64,000 nucleotides of DNA. It comes from Desulfobacterales bacterium (GTDB lineage: Bacteria; Desulfobacterota; Desulfobacteria; Desulfobacterales; JAHEIW01). Numbering within the stretch: position 1 is the stretch's first letter; the number at the start of each line of letters is the position of its first letter. The notes under the pieces were generated by a model, which had not been told where the DNA came from, did not search any database, and saw nothing but the letters and a program-made list of their open reading frames with translations. Location of the stretch: positions 1 to 64,000 of the forward strand of contig JASJAN010000004.1 in NCBI GenBank assembly GCA_030066985.1. Direction: 5' to 3'. The position numbers and the translations under genes were made by a program. Below, in pieces: positions 39,786-49,484 of this stretch.

Positions 39786-41261
39786 ATGAAAACCTTGCTC
39801 CTATACCCGTCCTTTCCGGATACTTTCTGGAGTTTTAAGCACGCCCTAAAGTTTATTCATAAACGATCTGCTTTCCCACCCCTGGGCCTGCTGACAGTAG
39901 CCGCCATGCTGCCTGTCGACTGGCCCAAGCGTCTGATTGATCTCAATGTAACCCCATTGACTGAAAAAGACCTGACATGGGCTGACGGTGTTTTTGTCAG
40001 CGCTATGGCCGTGCAAAGGGAATCCGCGCGCCAGGTGATTGGGCGTTGCAAAAGCGCCGGTTTGCGTGTCGTTGCCGGTGGCCCGCTTTTTACAGATGAA
40101 CACGAAGCCTTTGAGCAAGTCGATCATTTTGTGTTGAACGAAGGGGAGCTGACGCTGCCGTCTTTTGTGCATGATCTGGAAAAGGGCTGCCCCCGTCGAT
40201 TGTATCAAACCGCTGAATTTGCGGACCTGAGCCAAACACCGCCTCCGCTGTGGCGTCTGATCGATATGAAACGTTACGCCGCAATGAGCGTTCAGTTTTC
40301 GCGCGGGTGCCCGTTTAATTGCGATTTTTGCAATATCACGGCATTGCTCGGACATCGAACGCGCCACAAAACAGCTGTACAAATCATCACCGAACTAGAC
40401 AGCCTCTACAACCTGGATTGGCGTGGAAATATCTTTTTTGTGGACGACAACTTTATCGGCAACAAAAAATATCTAAAGGCCAAACTGCTGCCGGCGTTAA
40501 TCGATTGGCAAAAAGACAAAAACGCCATTCGGTTTAATACAGAGACGTCGGTCAATCTGGCAGACGATCCGCTTTTAATGGAAATGATGGTGGCAGCCGG
40601 CTTTGATGCGGTTTTTGTCGGCATCGAAACACCGGCCGAAGAGGGTCTGGCGGAATGCAACAAAAAGCAGAATAAAAACCGCAATCTGGTCGAAAGCGTC
40701 AAACGAATTCAACGGACCGGATTGCAGGTACAGGGAGGTTTTATCGTCGGTTTCGACAGTGATACAGCTTCCATTTTTCAACGCCAGATTGACTTTATCC
40801 AAAAAAGCGGCATCGTGACCGCCATGGTCGGTTTGCTGAATGCCCCCCCGGGCACGCGGCTTTATAGCCGGCTAAAAAAGGAAAACCGCCTGGCCGGCCT
40901 GGTATCGTGCAATACCGACGGCACCACCAATATCATCCCGCGTATGGATCTCAAAGTATTGAGCGACGGCTATAAGCGTATAATGGAACACATCTATTCA
41001 CCCAAAATCTACTACGAGCGGGTGCGGACTTTCCTGACGGAGTACAAGGCCCCTAAAACAGATCTTTCCTTCAACATCCATGACTTGATGGCTTTTTTCC
41101 GCTCCTGCATCCGTCTGGGCGTTTTCGGCAAAGAGCGTTATCAGTACTGGAAGCTCTTGCTGTGGACGTTGCGTAAACGCCCTCAATTGCTGTCATTGGC
41201 CATTACTTTAGCCATCTACGGTCATCACTTCCGAAGAGTGTGCGAAATACACATTCTTTGA
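39786..41261 (+). CDS. B12-binding-type radical SAM protein with DUF4070-like tail
   Basis: 491 aa. The N-terminal part (MKTLLLYPSFPDTFWSF ... VVAGGPLF) is a cobalamin-binding-like Rossmann domain. The radical SAM core has CPFNCDFCNI (about residue 178) for the [4Fe-4S] cluster, followed by the FVDDNFIGN strand typical of the class. The C-terminal third (YSPKIYYERVRTFL onward) resembles the DUF4070 tail found in hopanoid- and lipid-modifying relatives. The B12-binding DxHxxG motif is not evident. The substrate is unknown; a lipid or cofactor methylase or ring-forming enzyme is possible. Confidence 0.85.
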   Translation: MKTLLLYPSFPDTFWSFKHALKFIHKRSAFPPLGLLTVAAMLPVDWPKRLIDLNVTPLTEKDLTWADGVFVSAMAVQRESARQVIGRCKSAGLRVVAGGPLFTDEHEAFEQVDHFVLNEGELTLPSFVHDLEKGCPRRLYQTAEFADLSQTPPPLWRLIDMKRYAAMSVQFSRGCPFNCDFCNITALLGHRTRHKTAVQIITELDSLYNLDWRGNIFFVDDNFIGNKKYLKAKLLPALIDWQKDKNAIRFNTETSVNLADDPLLMEMMVAAGFDAVFVGIETPAEEGLAECNKKQNKNRNLVESVKRIQRTGLQVQGGFIVGFDSDTASIFQRQIDFIQKSGIVTAMVGLLNAPPGTRLYSRLKKENRLAGLVSCNTDGTTNIIPRMDLKVLSDGYKRIMEHIYSPKIYYERVRTFLTEYKAPKTDLSFNIHDLMAFFRSCIRLGVFGKERYQYWKLLLWTLRKRPQLLSLAITLAIYGHHFRRVCEIHIL

Positions 41262-41384
41262 ACCCGCCTCATCGCACCTGACCATATCTATCCATAGAAA
41301 AAATACCATCATTTACAGATCACTTTCGTTGCCAATGATTGTATTGACTGACACCACAATTTCGATAAAATGCCGTAATCAAGG

Positions 41385-41540
41385 TGTCAGGTGTTCCGTC
41401 GCAGGCGGATTCAGGTGTCAGTAGACACGGGATTGAAATCAGAAGAGATATAATGCGCGGCGACTGTAGTGGCTACTGAATAAAAAGGGCCCGAGACTGG
41501 CCACCGTAGGCCTGACACCCGAAACCTGACTCCTAAAAAT
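41385..41540. repeat. Degenerate ACCTGAC/GTGTCAG repeat region
   Basis: Repeated GTGTCAG, GACACCC and CCTGACTCC units in both orientations (for example GGTGTCAGGTGTTCC at 41383). It fills most of the gap between the radical SAM and zinc-ribbon genes. Confidence 0.6.
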
Positions 41541-41546
41541 TAAACC

Positions 41547-41858
41547 ATGATCTTCATCGCCGGTGTTTCACCCAAAAAAAAGGTATTGGATCAAAATCCG
41601 CGCAGGTGTTCGGTGTGCGGATCCGACCAGGCCTACGAACAGCGCATCGATCACTACCTGAACTTATTTTTTATTCCCATACTCAGAGTCAAAAAAGGCG
41701 AGCCCTTTACCGTGTGTGACCGCTGCGCCCAGACCGGCCAAGGATTTGGACCGGACCCCTCCCGACAGCAAACCGAAGCGCCACGGACCTGCAGAAGCTG
41801 CGGAAAAGTGTTGGATTCAGGTTTTAAATATTGTCCGCAGTGTGGTAAGCGCGTATAA
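41547..41858 (+). CDS. Small double zinc-ribbon protein
   Basis: 103 aa. Two cysteine clusters, CSVCGSD ... CDRC in the first half and CRSCGK ... CPQCGK at the end, give two zinc ribbons. A short hydrophobic stretch (LNLFFIPILRV) lies between. Function is unknown; similar zinc-ribbon proteins are widespread and often uncharacterised. It is flanked on both sides by ACCTGAC-type repeat regions. Confidence 0.75.
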   Translation: MIFIAGVSPKKKVLDQNPRRCSVCGSDQAYEQRIDHYLNLFFIPILRVKKGEPFTVCDRCAQTGQGFGPDPSRQQTEAPRTCRSCGKVLDSGFKYCPQCGKRV

Positions 41859-41864
41859 ATAGGT

Positions 41865-42125
41865 TTCAGGTGTCAGGTTTCGGGTGTCAGGGCATACAGT
41901 TTATGTAGGGATTAGTGCCAGATTAAGCCGGAAAACGGCAAATCCAAATATGGCGCTGGGTTTCAGTCTTTGGCCCGGGGGCCTAACTTTGGCCTTGAAA
42001 CCTGTGGACAAAGAGTATTTCAAGAGAAATTTCATTTCTCGGTTTAATAATCAGAACCCTGACACCTGACACCCGAAACCTGTACCACCTCAGGCGAAAC
42101 TTTTGAATGCTGACACCTGAACACT
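41865..42125. repeat. Degenerate GTGTCAG/ACCTGAC repeat region
   Basis: GGTTTCAGGTGTCAGGTTTC-like units at 41865-41890 and CTGACACCTGACACCCG units at 42058-42080 lie in opposite orientation at the two ends, so the region forms a loose inverted repeat around about 170 nt with no convincing gene. Confidence 0.6.
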
Positions 42126-42144
42126 TAAAAAAGTAGTAACCAAT

Positions 42145-42660
42145 TTGACTCAAAAATCACAAAAAAATGAAGGCAGCACAGTTGAAAGGCATGTGGTTTT
42201 GGTGTCCCCGGAAATCCATTGGAATACCGGCAACGTCGGTCGTACCTGTGTGGCCACCGGATCCTATCTGCACCTGATCAAACCCCTGGGGTTTTCGCTG
42301 GACAGCAAACACCTCAAACGGGCGGGACTGGACTATTGGGAACGTGTCAATCTCACGATTTGGGATGATTTTGACAGTCTGCATTCTACCCTGAGACCAC
42401 AGCCACAAGAGGTGGCGGTTTTTTCAAAAAAAGGCGCAAAACCATTTTGGTCGCTTCCGTCTTCCGCGCGCTTGTTTCTGGTATTTGGCTCCGAAACTCA
42501 AGGGTTACCCCCCGCCATTTTGAACATGTATGCCAATGCCACCTATCACATTCCCATAACCACAGACATCAGATCATTGAATCTTTCCACGGCTGTTGGC
42601 ATTGCCCTGTATGAAAGCCTGCGTTTTGAAAACCCCTTTCATGGTTGGTCGGTGGATTGA
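42145..42660 (+). CDS. trmL: tRNA (cytidine(34)-2'-O)-methyltransferase TrmL-like (SPOUT)
   Basis: 171 aa from TTG 42145; GTG 42193 is an alternative and there is no strong ribosome-binding site. SPOUT/SpoU motifs: motif 1 NTGNVGRTCVATGS, motif 2 LVFGSETQGLP, motif 3 IRSLNLSTAVGIALYE. These match the TrmL/CspR group, which 2'-O-methylates the wobble base of tRNA-Leu. About 190 nt separate it from clpB, so it is a separate unit. Confidence 0.88.
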   Translation: MTQKSQKNEGSTVERHVVLVSPEIHWNTGNVGRTCVATGSYLHLIKPLGFSLDSKHLKRAGLDYWERVNLTIWDDFDSLHSTLRPQPQEVAVFSKKGAKPFWSLPSSARLFLVFGSETQGLPPAILNMYANATYHIPITTDIRSLNLSTAVGIALYESLRFENPFHGWSVD

Positions 42661-42752
42661 ATCCATAATTTAAAGTGTTGGATATTTTAGCAATTCAAGT
42701 ATAATAGGAAAAGAGACAGGCCTATTGATGGCATCATTGTGGGATTGCAGTT

Positions 42753-42788
42753 ACATTACTTTTATGCTATTGACATTTATAGTAATGT
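42753..42788. promoter_or_regulatory. Inverted repeat in the clpB promoter region
   Basis: Perfect 8-bp arms ACATTACT / AGTAATGT separated by 20 nt that include TTGACA (42770-42775). It is not the CIRCE sequence. It is a candidate operator for clpB. Confidence 0.4.
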
Positions 42789-42852
42789 GATTATTTTCAA
42801 ACAAATCAACGAATAGACACCTGATCTGTGTATATAGGAGGATGAGGAATAA

Positions 42853-45441
42853 ATGCGCTTTGATAAATTTACCATTAAATCTCAAGAGCTTATACAAGTT
42901 GCCCAGTCACTGGCGTCCCAGCACAACAACCAGCAGATAGAACCCGAGCACCTGCTGGCCGCCATGTTTGATGAAAGTGATGGAATTGCCAGTGCCATGC
43001 TACGCAAGCTGGGCGCTTCTCCGGGTGAAATTGCACAGAAAATAAAGACTGCAGTTGATCAGCTCCCTAAAGTAAGCGGCAGCACAACTGCGGACGTTTA
43101 TATTTCAACTAGATCCCAGGCGGTATTGGAACAGGCTTTTAGTGAAGCCACCAATATGAAGGATGAATATGTCAGTATCGAACATATTCTGTTGGCCATA
43201 TCCGAAGAAAAGGTCGGTGAGGCGGCCAAGATTTTAACCGGCTCGGGGGTAACAAGAGATTCCATCTTGCAGGCTTTACGGGAAATCAGAGGGAAGCAGC
43301 GCATCACCGATCCCAATCCGGAAGACAAATATCAAGCTCTGGAAAAATTCAGTCGTGACCTGACCGATCTGGCGCGTCAGGGCAAATTGGATCCGGTCAT
43401 CGGCCGGGATGAAGAGATCCGGCGCATCGTTCAGGTGCTTTCCAGGCGCACGAAGAACAACCCGGTGTTGATCGGTGAGCCCGGCGTCGGCAAAACCGCC
43501 ATTATTGAGGGCCTGGCCCGCCGCATTGTGGAAGGGGATGTTTCCGAAACGCTTAAAAATAGACGCTTGGTTGCCCTTGATATGGGGGCCTTGATCGCCG
43601 GCGCCAAATATCGGGGTGAATTTGAAGATCGCCTCAAAGCCGTGTTGAAAGAGGTCGAAGGCGCCGAAGGTGAAATTATTCTGTTTATTGATGAGCTTCA
43701 CACCGTTGTGGGTGCCGGTGCCGCTGAAGGCGCCGTGGATGCCTCCAATATGCTCAAACCCGCACTGGCCAGAGGTACGCTGCGATGCGTCGGGGCCACC
43801 ACGCTCAATGAATATCGCAAATACATTGAAAAAGATGCCGCCCTGGAACGCCGCTTTCAACCGGTTCTTGTGAAAGAGCCCTCGGTGGAAGATACCATCT
43901 CCATCTTAAGGGGCCTGAAAGAAAAATACGAAGTCCATCACGGCGTTCGGATCCAGGATTCGGCTATCGTAGCAGCCGCCACCCTTTCGCATCGCTATAT
44001 TGCCGATCGTTTTTTACCGGATAAAGCCATTGATTTAATTGATGAATGTGCTTCCAAGCTCAGGATCGAAATCGACAGCATGCCGGCTGAAATCGATGAG
44101 GTGCAGCGCAAACTTACCCAGGCCGAAATCGAACGTCAGGCCCTGAAAAAGGAAAAGGACCCGGCATCCAAAGACCGGCTTCAAAAACTGGAAGCTGAGC
44201 TGGCCGACATGAATGACGAGCTGACCAAAATGAAAGGCCACTGGCAAAATGAAAAAGATCTGATTCAGGCAATTCGCAAAATAAAGGAAGAGCAGGAACA
44301 ACTGAGCACCGATGCTCAGCTGGCTGAAAGAGAAGGCGATCTGGCCCGGGTGGCCGAGCTGAGGTACGGCAAAGCCCTTGAGCTTGAAAAACACCTGGAA
44401 GAAGCCAATCAAAAACTGTCTGAGCTTCAGCAATCGAGCAAAATGCTCAAAGAAGAAGTCGATGACGAAGATGTGGCTGAAGTGGTTTCCCGCTGGACCG
44501 GTATCCCGGTCAGCAAAATGCTCGAGGGTGAGCGCGATAAACTCGTGCATATGGAAGAGCGGCTTCACCGGCGGGTGATCGGCCAGGATGAAGCGGTGGC
44601 AGCCGTATCCAATGCCGTGCGACGGGCCCGCTCCGGGCTGCAGGACCCCAACCGGCCAATTGGATCTTTTATTTTCATGGGGCCCACCGGTGTCGGCAAA
44701 ACCGAGCTGGCCAAGGCCCTGGCGGAATTTATATTTGACAGCGAACAGGCCATCGTTCGCATTGACATGTCCGAGTATATGGAAAAGCATTCCGTTGCCC
44801 GGCTGATCGGCGCTCCTCCCGGATACGTGGGATATGAGGAAGGCGGATATCTGACCGAAGCCGTCCGGCGGCGGCCGTATTCGGTGGTTTTGTTTGATGA
44901 AATTGAAAAAGCGCACCCGGAAGTCTTTAATGTTATGCTGCAAATTTTGGATGACGGGCGAATGACCGACGGTCATGGACGCACTGTTGATTTTAAAAAT
45001 ACCATCGTCATCATGACATCCAATGTGGGAAGCCAGTGGATTCATGAGCTGGCAACATCCAACCGGGAAGAAATGGAAAAACGCGTGACCGAAGCCCTGC
45101 GGAGCAGTTTCCGGCCGGAATTTTTAAACCGTATCGATGAAATTATCATCTTTCAGAGCCTGTCCGCCAATGAAATTCTTAAGATTGTGGACATCCAGAT
45201 GGCCCGACTGAGCAACCGTCTTGCTGATAAAAATATCGAGCTTATATTATCGCATGGCGCCAAGGAGCTGATTGCCAAACAGGGTTATGATCCGGTTTAT
45301 GGGGCAAGGCCCCTGAAACGTGTGATCCAGCAATATATCGAAAACCCGCTGTCTTTGGAAATTCTAGAAGGCAAAATTACGGAAGGCGCGCATGTTAGGG
45401 CTGAGGCTAAAGGTGATAAGATCGTATTCAAGACCCCTTAA
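42853..45441 (+). CDS. clpB: ClpB disaggregase
   Basis: 862 aa, full length. Clp-N domain (1-150), AAA-1 with Walker A GEPGVGKT and Walker [10 protein letters not shown], coiled-coil middle domain (about 400-520), AAA-2 with Walker [10 protein letters not shown] and Walker [13 protein letters not shown], and the C-terminal ClpB domain ([15 protein letters not shown]). It threads aggregated protein with DnaK. RBS AGGAGG lies upstream of the ATG. An inverted repeat precedes it and a strong terminator follows at 45456. Confidence 0.97.
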   Translation: MRFDKFTIKSQELIQVAQSLASQHNNQQIEPEHLLAAMFDESDGIASAMLRKLGASPGEIAQKIKTAVDQLPKVSGSTTADVYISTRSQAVLEQAFSEATNMKDEYVSIEHILLAISEEKVGEAAKILTGSGVTRDSILQALREIRGKQRITDPNPEDKYQALEKFSRDLTDLARQGKLDPVIGRDEEIRRIVQVLSRRTKNNPVLIGEPGVGKTAIIEGLARRIVEGDVSETLKNRRLVALDMGALIAGAKYRGEFEDRLKAVLKEVEGAEGEIILFIDELHTVVGAGAAEGAVDASNMLKPALARGTLRCVGATTLNEYRKYIEKDAALERRFQPVLVKEPSVEDTISILRGLKEKYEVHHGVRIQDSAIVAAATLSHRYIADRFLPDKAIDLIDECASKLRIEIDSMPAEIDEVQRKLTQAEIERQALKKEKDPASKDRLQKLEAELADMNDELTKMKGHWQNEKDLIQAIRKIKEEQEQLSTDAQLAEREGDLARVAELRYGKALELEKHLEEANQKLSELQQSSKMLKEEVDDEDVAEVVSRWTGIPVSKMLEGERDKLVHMEERLHRRVIGQDEAVAAVSNAVRRARSGLQDPNRPIGSFIFMGPTGVGKTELAKALAEFIFDSEQAIVRIDMSEYMEKHSVARLIGAPPGYVGYEEGGYLTEAVRRRPYSVVLFDEIEKAHPEVFNVMLQILDDGRMTDGHGRTVDFKNTIVIMTSNVGSQWIHELATSNREEMEKRVTEALRSSFRPEFLNRIDEIIIFQSLSANEILKIVDIQMARLSNRLADKNIELILSHGAKELIAKQGYDPVYGARPLKRVIQQYIENPLSLEILEGKITEGAHVRAEAKGDKIVFKTP

Positions 45442-45455
45442 CTGCAATTTAAGGT

Positions 45456-45486
45456 AAAAACCCGGCTCTTTGGGAGCCGGGTTTTT
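45456..45486 (+). terminator. Terminator after clpB
   Basis: Stem CCCGGCTC / GAGCCGGG with a 5-nt loop (extended by A-T pairs), followed by TTTTTATTT. A classical rho-independent site. Confidence 0.9.
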
Positions 45487-45575
45487 ATTTACCGCATTAA
45501 ATAATGAAAATCCTATTGTAATCTGGGTTCACCCATCGTAATATCCTTACGTTTATTATAGGAAATCAATTTCTT

Positions 45576-46565
45576 ATGGGTCGATCAATCCCCGAAAAAT
45601 TAAGACGCTTTTACGATCAATTATCCGGCAGCCATCAGGTGCTGATTGTGATTAATGCCGATCCGGATGCCATCGCCAGTGCCATGGCGATACGTCGTCT
45701 GCTTTGGCGTAAGGTGCCCAATGTGACCATATCAAATATCAACACCATCAATCGGCCGGACAATCTGGCCATGATACGGCTGCTGGGCGTCAAATTGATC
45801 CCCTTTGAAGATATCAACGCGGGCCAATTCAGCCGGGTGGTCATCGTTGACTCTCAACCGGACCATAATGAATTCATGGCCAGTTTAAACGTAGATGTCA
45901 TTATCGACCACCACCCGGATTCAGGTTACAAGGCCCCTTTTGTGGATATTAGACCCCAGTACGGGGCCACCGCCACCATCTTAACCGAATATCTGCGTGC
46001 CGCCAAAATAAAGCCATCCGCCAAGTTGGCCACGGGTTTATACCACGGCATCAAGACCGACACCAATGATTTTAAAGGGAAAACCCAGATTGAAGATGTA
46101 CGCGCTTTTCAATATTTATTCCGATACGCCAATATTCATCTGGCTCGCAAAATTGAGCAGGCGGATCTGCGTTTTGATCTTTTAAAATATTTCAAAATTG
46201 CCTTGCAAAACATGCGCCGGCGCAAGGGCAAAGTCTATGTCCATCTGGGCAATGTGGTCAATCCGGATGTTTGTGTATTGGTTGCTGACTTTTTTATGCG
46301 CGTAAATACCGTCACTTGGAGTATCGTATCCGGAATTTGCGACAAGAAATTAACCATCATTTTTCGCAACGATGGTATTCGAAAAAACGCCGGCAAGGTG
46401 GCCAAAGAAGGGTTTGGCATGCTGGGCAACGCGGGGGGCCATAAAAACATGGCCAGAGCAGAAATAGCCCTGAGTGAGCTGAAAGATCGCGTGGATGCCC
46501 GGGATGATAAAAAATTGCTGTCCTGGATTATTGGGAGGACTGCCAGACGCGCTGAACCCAAGTAG
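45576..46565 (+). CDS. DHH-family phosphoesterase (NrnA-like)
   Basis: 329 aa. DHH-superfamily motifs: NADPDAIAS (the first motif has Asn where many members have His), VDSQPDHNE, IIDHHPDSG, and the DHHA1 end LGNAGGHKNMARAE. NrnA-type enzymes degrade nanoRNA or dephosphorylate pAp or cyclic dinucleotides. The precise substrate is uncertain. The stop codon is the left end of a 145-nt inverted repeat. Confidence 0.85.
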   Translation: MGRSIPEKLRRFYDQLSGSHQVLIVINADPDAIASAMAIRRLLWRKVPNVTISNINTINRPDNLAMIRLLGVKLIPFEDINAGQFSRVVIVDSQPDHNEFMASLNVDVIIDHHPDSGYKAPFVDIRPQYGATATILTEYLRAAKIKPSAKLATGLYHGIKTDTNDFKGKTQIEDVRAFQYLFRYANIHLARKIEQADLRFDLLKYFKIALQNMRRRKGKVYVHLGNVVNPDVCVLVADFFMRVNTVTWSIVSGICDKKLTIIFRNDGIRKNAGKVAKEGFGMLGNAGGHKNMARAEIALSELKDRVDARDDKKLLSWIIGRTARRAEPK

Positions 46566-46708
46566 TTTCCAATCCTAAAAGGCCCTTTTTCCGAAGAGCT
46601 GCGTTCTCCGCGGGTTTTTCGTCTGCAACGTACAACACAGTACGCCTTGACGAAAACCCTTGTGCGGCCTGGCTCTTCGAAAAAATTTCTCATTTAGGAT
46701 TGGAAACT
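46564..46708. repeat. 145-nt long imperfect hairpin element
   Basis: Perfect 16-bp terminal arms (46564-46579 / 46693-46708) enclose further paired segments in order: CGAAGAGC / GCTCTTCG (46592 / 46672), GGGTTTTTCGTC / GACGAAAACCC (46612 / 46649) and CGTAC / GTACG (46629 / 46639). The whole folds as one long hairpin. It may be a terminator, a MITE or a structured RNA. Confidence 0.8.
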
Positions 46709-46728
46709 TAGTAATTAATATAAGTAAA

Positions 46729-46800
46729 AGCTATCTCAAAAATAGTAGATCACGTCCAGGGGTCCGCCTCCGGCGGATTAGATGCATTTTTGAGATAGCT
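46729..46800. repeat. 15-bp inverted repeat carrying shared palindromic module
   Basis: Perfect arms AGCTATCTCAAAAAT / ATTTTTGAGATAGCT (46729-46743 / 46786-46800). The loop holds TCCGCCTCCGGCGGATTAG followed by ATGC, almost identical to the module inside the 31.3-kb element. It lies 30 nt upstream of the MBL gene. Confidence 0.75.
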
Positions 46801-46830
46801 GTTAGTTAAATCATAACGGGTGGATAAAAC

Positions 46831-47622
46831 ATGGCGCAAAATCAACCAGGTATAAAGGTCACGATACTGGGTTCGGGGACCTGTGTGCCGTCGCTGGAGC
46901 GCAGTTCGTGTTCGGTGCTGATGCAGACAGGGGCCTCAAAAATGTTGTTTGACAGCGGCCCGGGCACCATGCGGCGGCTTTTGGAAGCCAAGACGACCAT
47001 TTTTGATTTATCCCATATTTTTTACAGCCATTTTCATCCCGACCACTCGGGCGAATTCGTGCCACTTATTTTTGCCACCAAGTATCCGGACGGCAGTCGA
47101 CGGCAAACGCCCCTGACAGTTGCCGGTGGTCGCGGCTTGCTTAACTTTTATGAAGGATTGAAAAGCGTATACGGTCACTGGATTGAACTGCCACCCGGTC
47201 TGTTGGAGGTCATCGAATTCGACAATAAAAATGCCGATGCGATTTCATTTGAAGATTTTGCCGTTTACACTGCTCCCGTCAAGCATAATGAAGAGAGCGT
47301 CGCTTACCGCATAACCAGCTCAGATGGTTACTCCGTGGTTTATACCGGCGATACCGAATACTGTGAAACCATCATCGATCTTGCAAAAGACACCGATTTA
47401 TTAATCTGCGAATGTGCGCTTCCGGACAAATTGCGGTCACCCGGCCACCTGACACCATCGCTGGCGGGGGAATTGGCTGCCAAAGCCGGAGTGGGCAACC
47501 TGGTCCTAACTCATTTTTACCCGGAATGTGAACAGGTCGATATCGCTGCTGAATGCCGCAAAAGCTACAACGGCCACCTGGTTCTGGCCAATGACCTCAT
47601 GGAACTTGAGATTAAAAGTTAA
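46831..47622 (+). CDS. Metallo-beta-lactamase-fold hydrolase (RNase Z-like)
   Basis: 263 aa. HxHxDH motif in YSHFHPDHSGE, further ligands in VVYTGDTEYCE and in LTHFYPEC. The overall form is closest to the RNase Z/arylsulfatase-like branch, but the length is short for RNase Z and the exosite arm is not evident. A hydrolase of unknown substrate is the safe call. Confidence 0.82.
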   Translation: MAQNQPGIKVTILGSGTCVPSLERSSCSVLMQTGASKMLFDSGPGTMRRLLEAKTTIFDLSHIFYSHFHPDHSGEFVPLIFATKYPDGSRRQTPLTVAGGRGLLNFYEGLKSVYGHWIELPPGLLEVIEFDNKNADAISFEDFAVYTAPVKHNEESVAYRITSSDGYSVVYTGDTEYCETIIDLAKDTDLLICECALPDKLRSPGHLTPSLAGELAAKAGVGNLVLTHFYPECEQVDIAAECRKSYNGHLVLANDLMELEIKS

Positions 47623-47624
47623 TG

Positions 47625-47690
47625 GTTATCAGTTATTGGTGAAGATTGAAGCAGACCAATAACCGATAACGAATAACAAATAACGAAACG
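47625..47690. repeat. Degenerate AATAACGA repeat
   Basis: Units of AATAACCG, ATAACGA, AATAACA and AATAACGA follow each other just before the ATG at 47692. The same short-period style occurs in other gaps. Confidence 0.55.
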
Positions 47691-47691
47691 C

Positions 47692-48354
47692 ATGAAGTAT
47701 TATCCGATAAATTTGAATATCAAAAATCGTCCGTGTCTGGTTGTCGGCGGCGGCGCTGTGGGGACCCGTAAAGTGATCACCCTGCTGGACTGCGGTGCCC
47801 GGGTGACCGTTGTCAGTCCCGACCCAACCACCCAGCTAAAAAATCTGGCTGCAGAGGGATCAATCCAATTAAAAGAACGCCCGTACCAGAGCGATGACGT
47901 CAAAAAGATGTTTTTGATCATCGGGGCCACAGATGATGAGCGCTTAAACCGCCAGATTAGCACCGACGCCGAGCGCCTCAGCATCTTGTGCAATATTGCC
48001 GATCGACCTGAGATTTGCAATTTTATCCTGCCGGCAATTGTGCGCCGCGGAGATCTGACGTTTGCGATTTCCACCTCGGGCCAAAGCCCGGCTCTGGCAA
48101 AAAAATTGCGGCTCGAGCTGGAAACACAGTTCGGCAAAGAATACGCTGATTTTCTGAGATTAATGGGCGCCATTCGCGAAAAATTGCTAAGTCAGGCCCA
48201 TGAACCCGAGGCCCATAAACCCTTGTTTAATGAGTTGATCGACAGAGATCTTATCGGGCTGATCAAAGCCAACAACACCAAAGGCATCAATGCCCTTTTG
48301 CATGATGTATTGGGAGAGGGTTTTAAAATTGAGGACCTATTACCTGAATATTGA
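47692..48354 (+). CDS. Precorrin-2 dehydrogenase / sirohydrochlorin ferrochelatase
   Basis: 220 aa. N-terminal NAD-binding motif VVGGGAVGTRKV and the CysG-N/Met8p architecture (ADRPEICNFILPAIVRRGD, then STSGQSPALAKKLR), without the methyltransferase half. It oxidises precorrin-2 and inserts iron to make siroheme. In this organism siroheme is the cofactor of dissimilatory sulfite reductase, which DsrMKJOP serves. It is the first of three linked genes with ccsA and hemA. Confidence 0.92.
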   Translation: MKYYPINLNIKNRPCLVVGGGAVGTRKVITLLDCGARVTVVSPDPTTQLKNLAAEGSIQLKERPYQSDDVKKMFLIIGATDDERLNRQISTDAERLSILCNIADRPEICNFILPAIVRRGDLTFAISTSGQSPALAKKLRLELETQFGKEYADFLRLMGAIREKLLSQAHEPEAHKPLFNELIDRDLIGLIKANNTKGINALLHDVLGEGFKIEDLLPEY

Positions 48355-48422
48355 ATGAAAATTCAGGTTTTGCAGGTAAAGTGGTATAGCATTTTGTTCG
48401 ACAAAGCCTTTATGGAGCATAC

Positions 48423-49244
48423 ATGGAAGCGATAATCCTCGTTAGCATTGTATTGTACTTGCTAAGTTCTGTCTGCTATTTTGCGTATCTCTTTGTTCAA
48501 AAAGATTATCTGCAACGCAGCGGTTTTTTCCTGCTATTGATTGGGTTCTTATTTCATACCTTGACCATTGGTTACGGTTTTTTCAAAAGCGGGCACTTGC
48601 CGGTCAGCAATATGCATGAAACCCTTTCTTTTGCCGGCTGGGCGATTGCCGGCGTATTCTTGGGCATCACCATTAAATTTAATTTAAAAGTTTTGGGTAT
48701 ATTTGCGGCACCGATCCTGACAATCATCATGATCATCGTTTCGCAGCTTCCCAACGAACCGGCTGCGGTTGGCAAAATTTTTAAAAGCTTTTGGCTGATC
48801 AGCCATGTATCGGTTATTTTCATTGGTGAAGCGGCTTTTGCCCTGGCCTGCGGGCTGGGGATCTTGTATCTGCTTCAAGAAAATGAAATTAAAACGAAAA
48901 AACATCGATTCTTTTTCAAACGGTTACCATCCTTAGAAATGCTGGATAACATCGGATACGTCTGTATCTTCGTCGGCTTTGCCATGCTCACCCTGGGCCT
49001 GGTCACCGGCTTTGTCTATGCCAAAGCGGTTTGGGGCCGTTTCTGGAGCTGGGATCCCAAAGAGGTCTGGGCAGGAATTACCTGGCTGTTTTATGCCGTT
49101 TTGCTTCATGGACGCCTGACCGTGGGGTGGCGGGGGCGACGCTCGGCCATCATGGCCATTATCGGTTTTGTGGTGCTGATTTTTACTTTTTTGGGCGTCA
49201 ATCTTTTGATGGAAGGACACCACGAATCCTTTACCAGGTTTTAG
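48423..49244 (+). CDS. ccsA: CcsA-type cytochrome c assembly protein
   Basis: 273 aa with about eight membrane segments and the tryptophan-rich heme-handling motif WGRFWSWDPKEVWAGITWL. A conserved histidine follows in VLLHGRL and another near the C-terminus (EGHHESF). It is a System II heme exporter/ligase partner. It supplies c-type cytochromes such as DsrJ. Its place between precorrin-2 dehydrogenase and hemA is the conserved delta-proteobacterial arrangement; a HemX-like role in stabilising HemA is an alternative. Confidence 0.9.
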   Translation: MEAIILVSIVLYLLSSVCYFAYLFVQKDYLQRSGFFLLLIGFLFHTLTIGYGFFKSGHLPVSNMHETLSFAGWAIAGVFLGITIKFNLKVLGIFAAPILTIIMIIVSQLPNEPAAVGKIFKSFWLISHVSVIFIGEAAFALACGLGILYLLQENEIKTKKHRFFFKRLPSLEMLDNIGYVCIFVGFAMLTLGLVTGFVYAKAVWGRFWSWDPKEVWAGITWLFYAVLLHGRLTVGWRGRRSAIMAIIGFVVLIFTFLGVNLLMEGHHESFTRF

Positions 49245-49264
49245 GCCATTTGATTTGATATGTA

Positions 49265-49455
49265 ATAAACCACAAAGACACAAAGAGCACCAAGTACACA
49301 AAGATATACAAAAAAAACTTTGTGACCTTTGTGCCTTTGTGGTGAAAAAAGCGCTAATTAAAACCACAAAGGGCACGAAGAGCACAAAGACAAGCATTAA
49401 AAATAAAAATTTAATATCCTTCGTGAACTTCGTGTTCTTCGTGGTGCAAACCAAA
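49265..49455. repeat. Degenerate CACAAAG-type repeat region
   Basis: ACCACAAAGACACAAAGAGC-like units at 49267-49310, their inverted counterparts (CTTTGTGCCTTTGTGG) near 49325-49345, then AAGGGCACGAAGAGCACAAA and CTTCGTG units. Both orientations are present. It forms an open frame by chance but no gene. Confidence 0.7.
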
Positions 49456-49484
49456 CGCGATTAAAAACATAAATTTTTCAAGCT

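Noticed and set aside
41884-42069. 61-codon frame between the zinc-ribbon and trmL genes
   Set aside because: It lies inside repeat text with no start signal; chance open frame.
49255-49464. 69-codon frame between ccsA and hemA
   Set aside because: It is entirely CACAAAG-type repeat.
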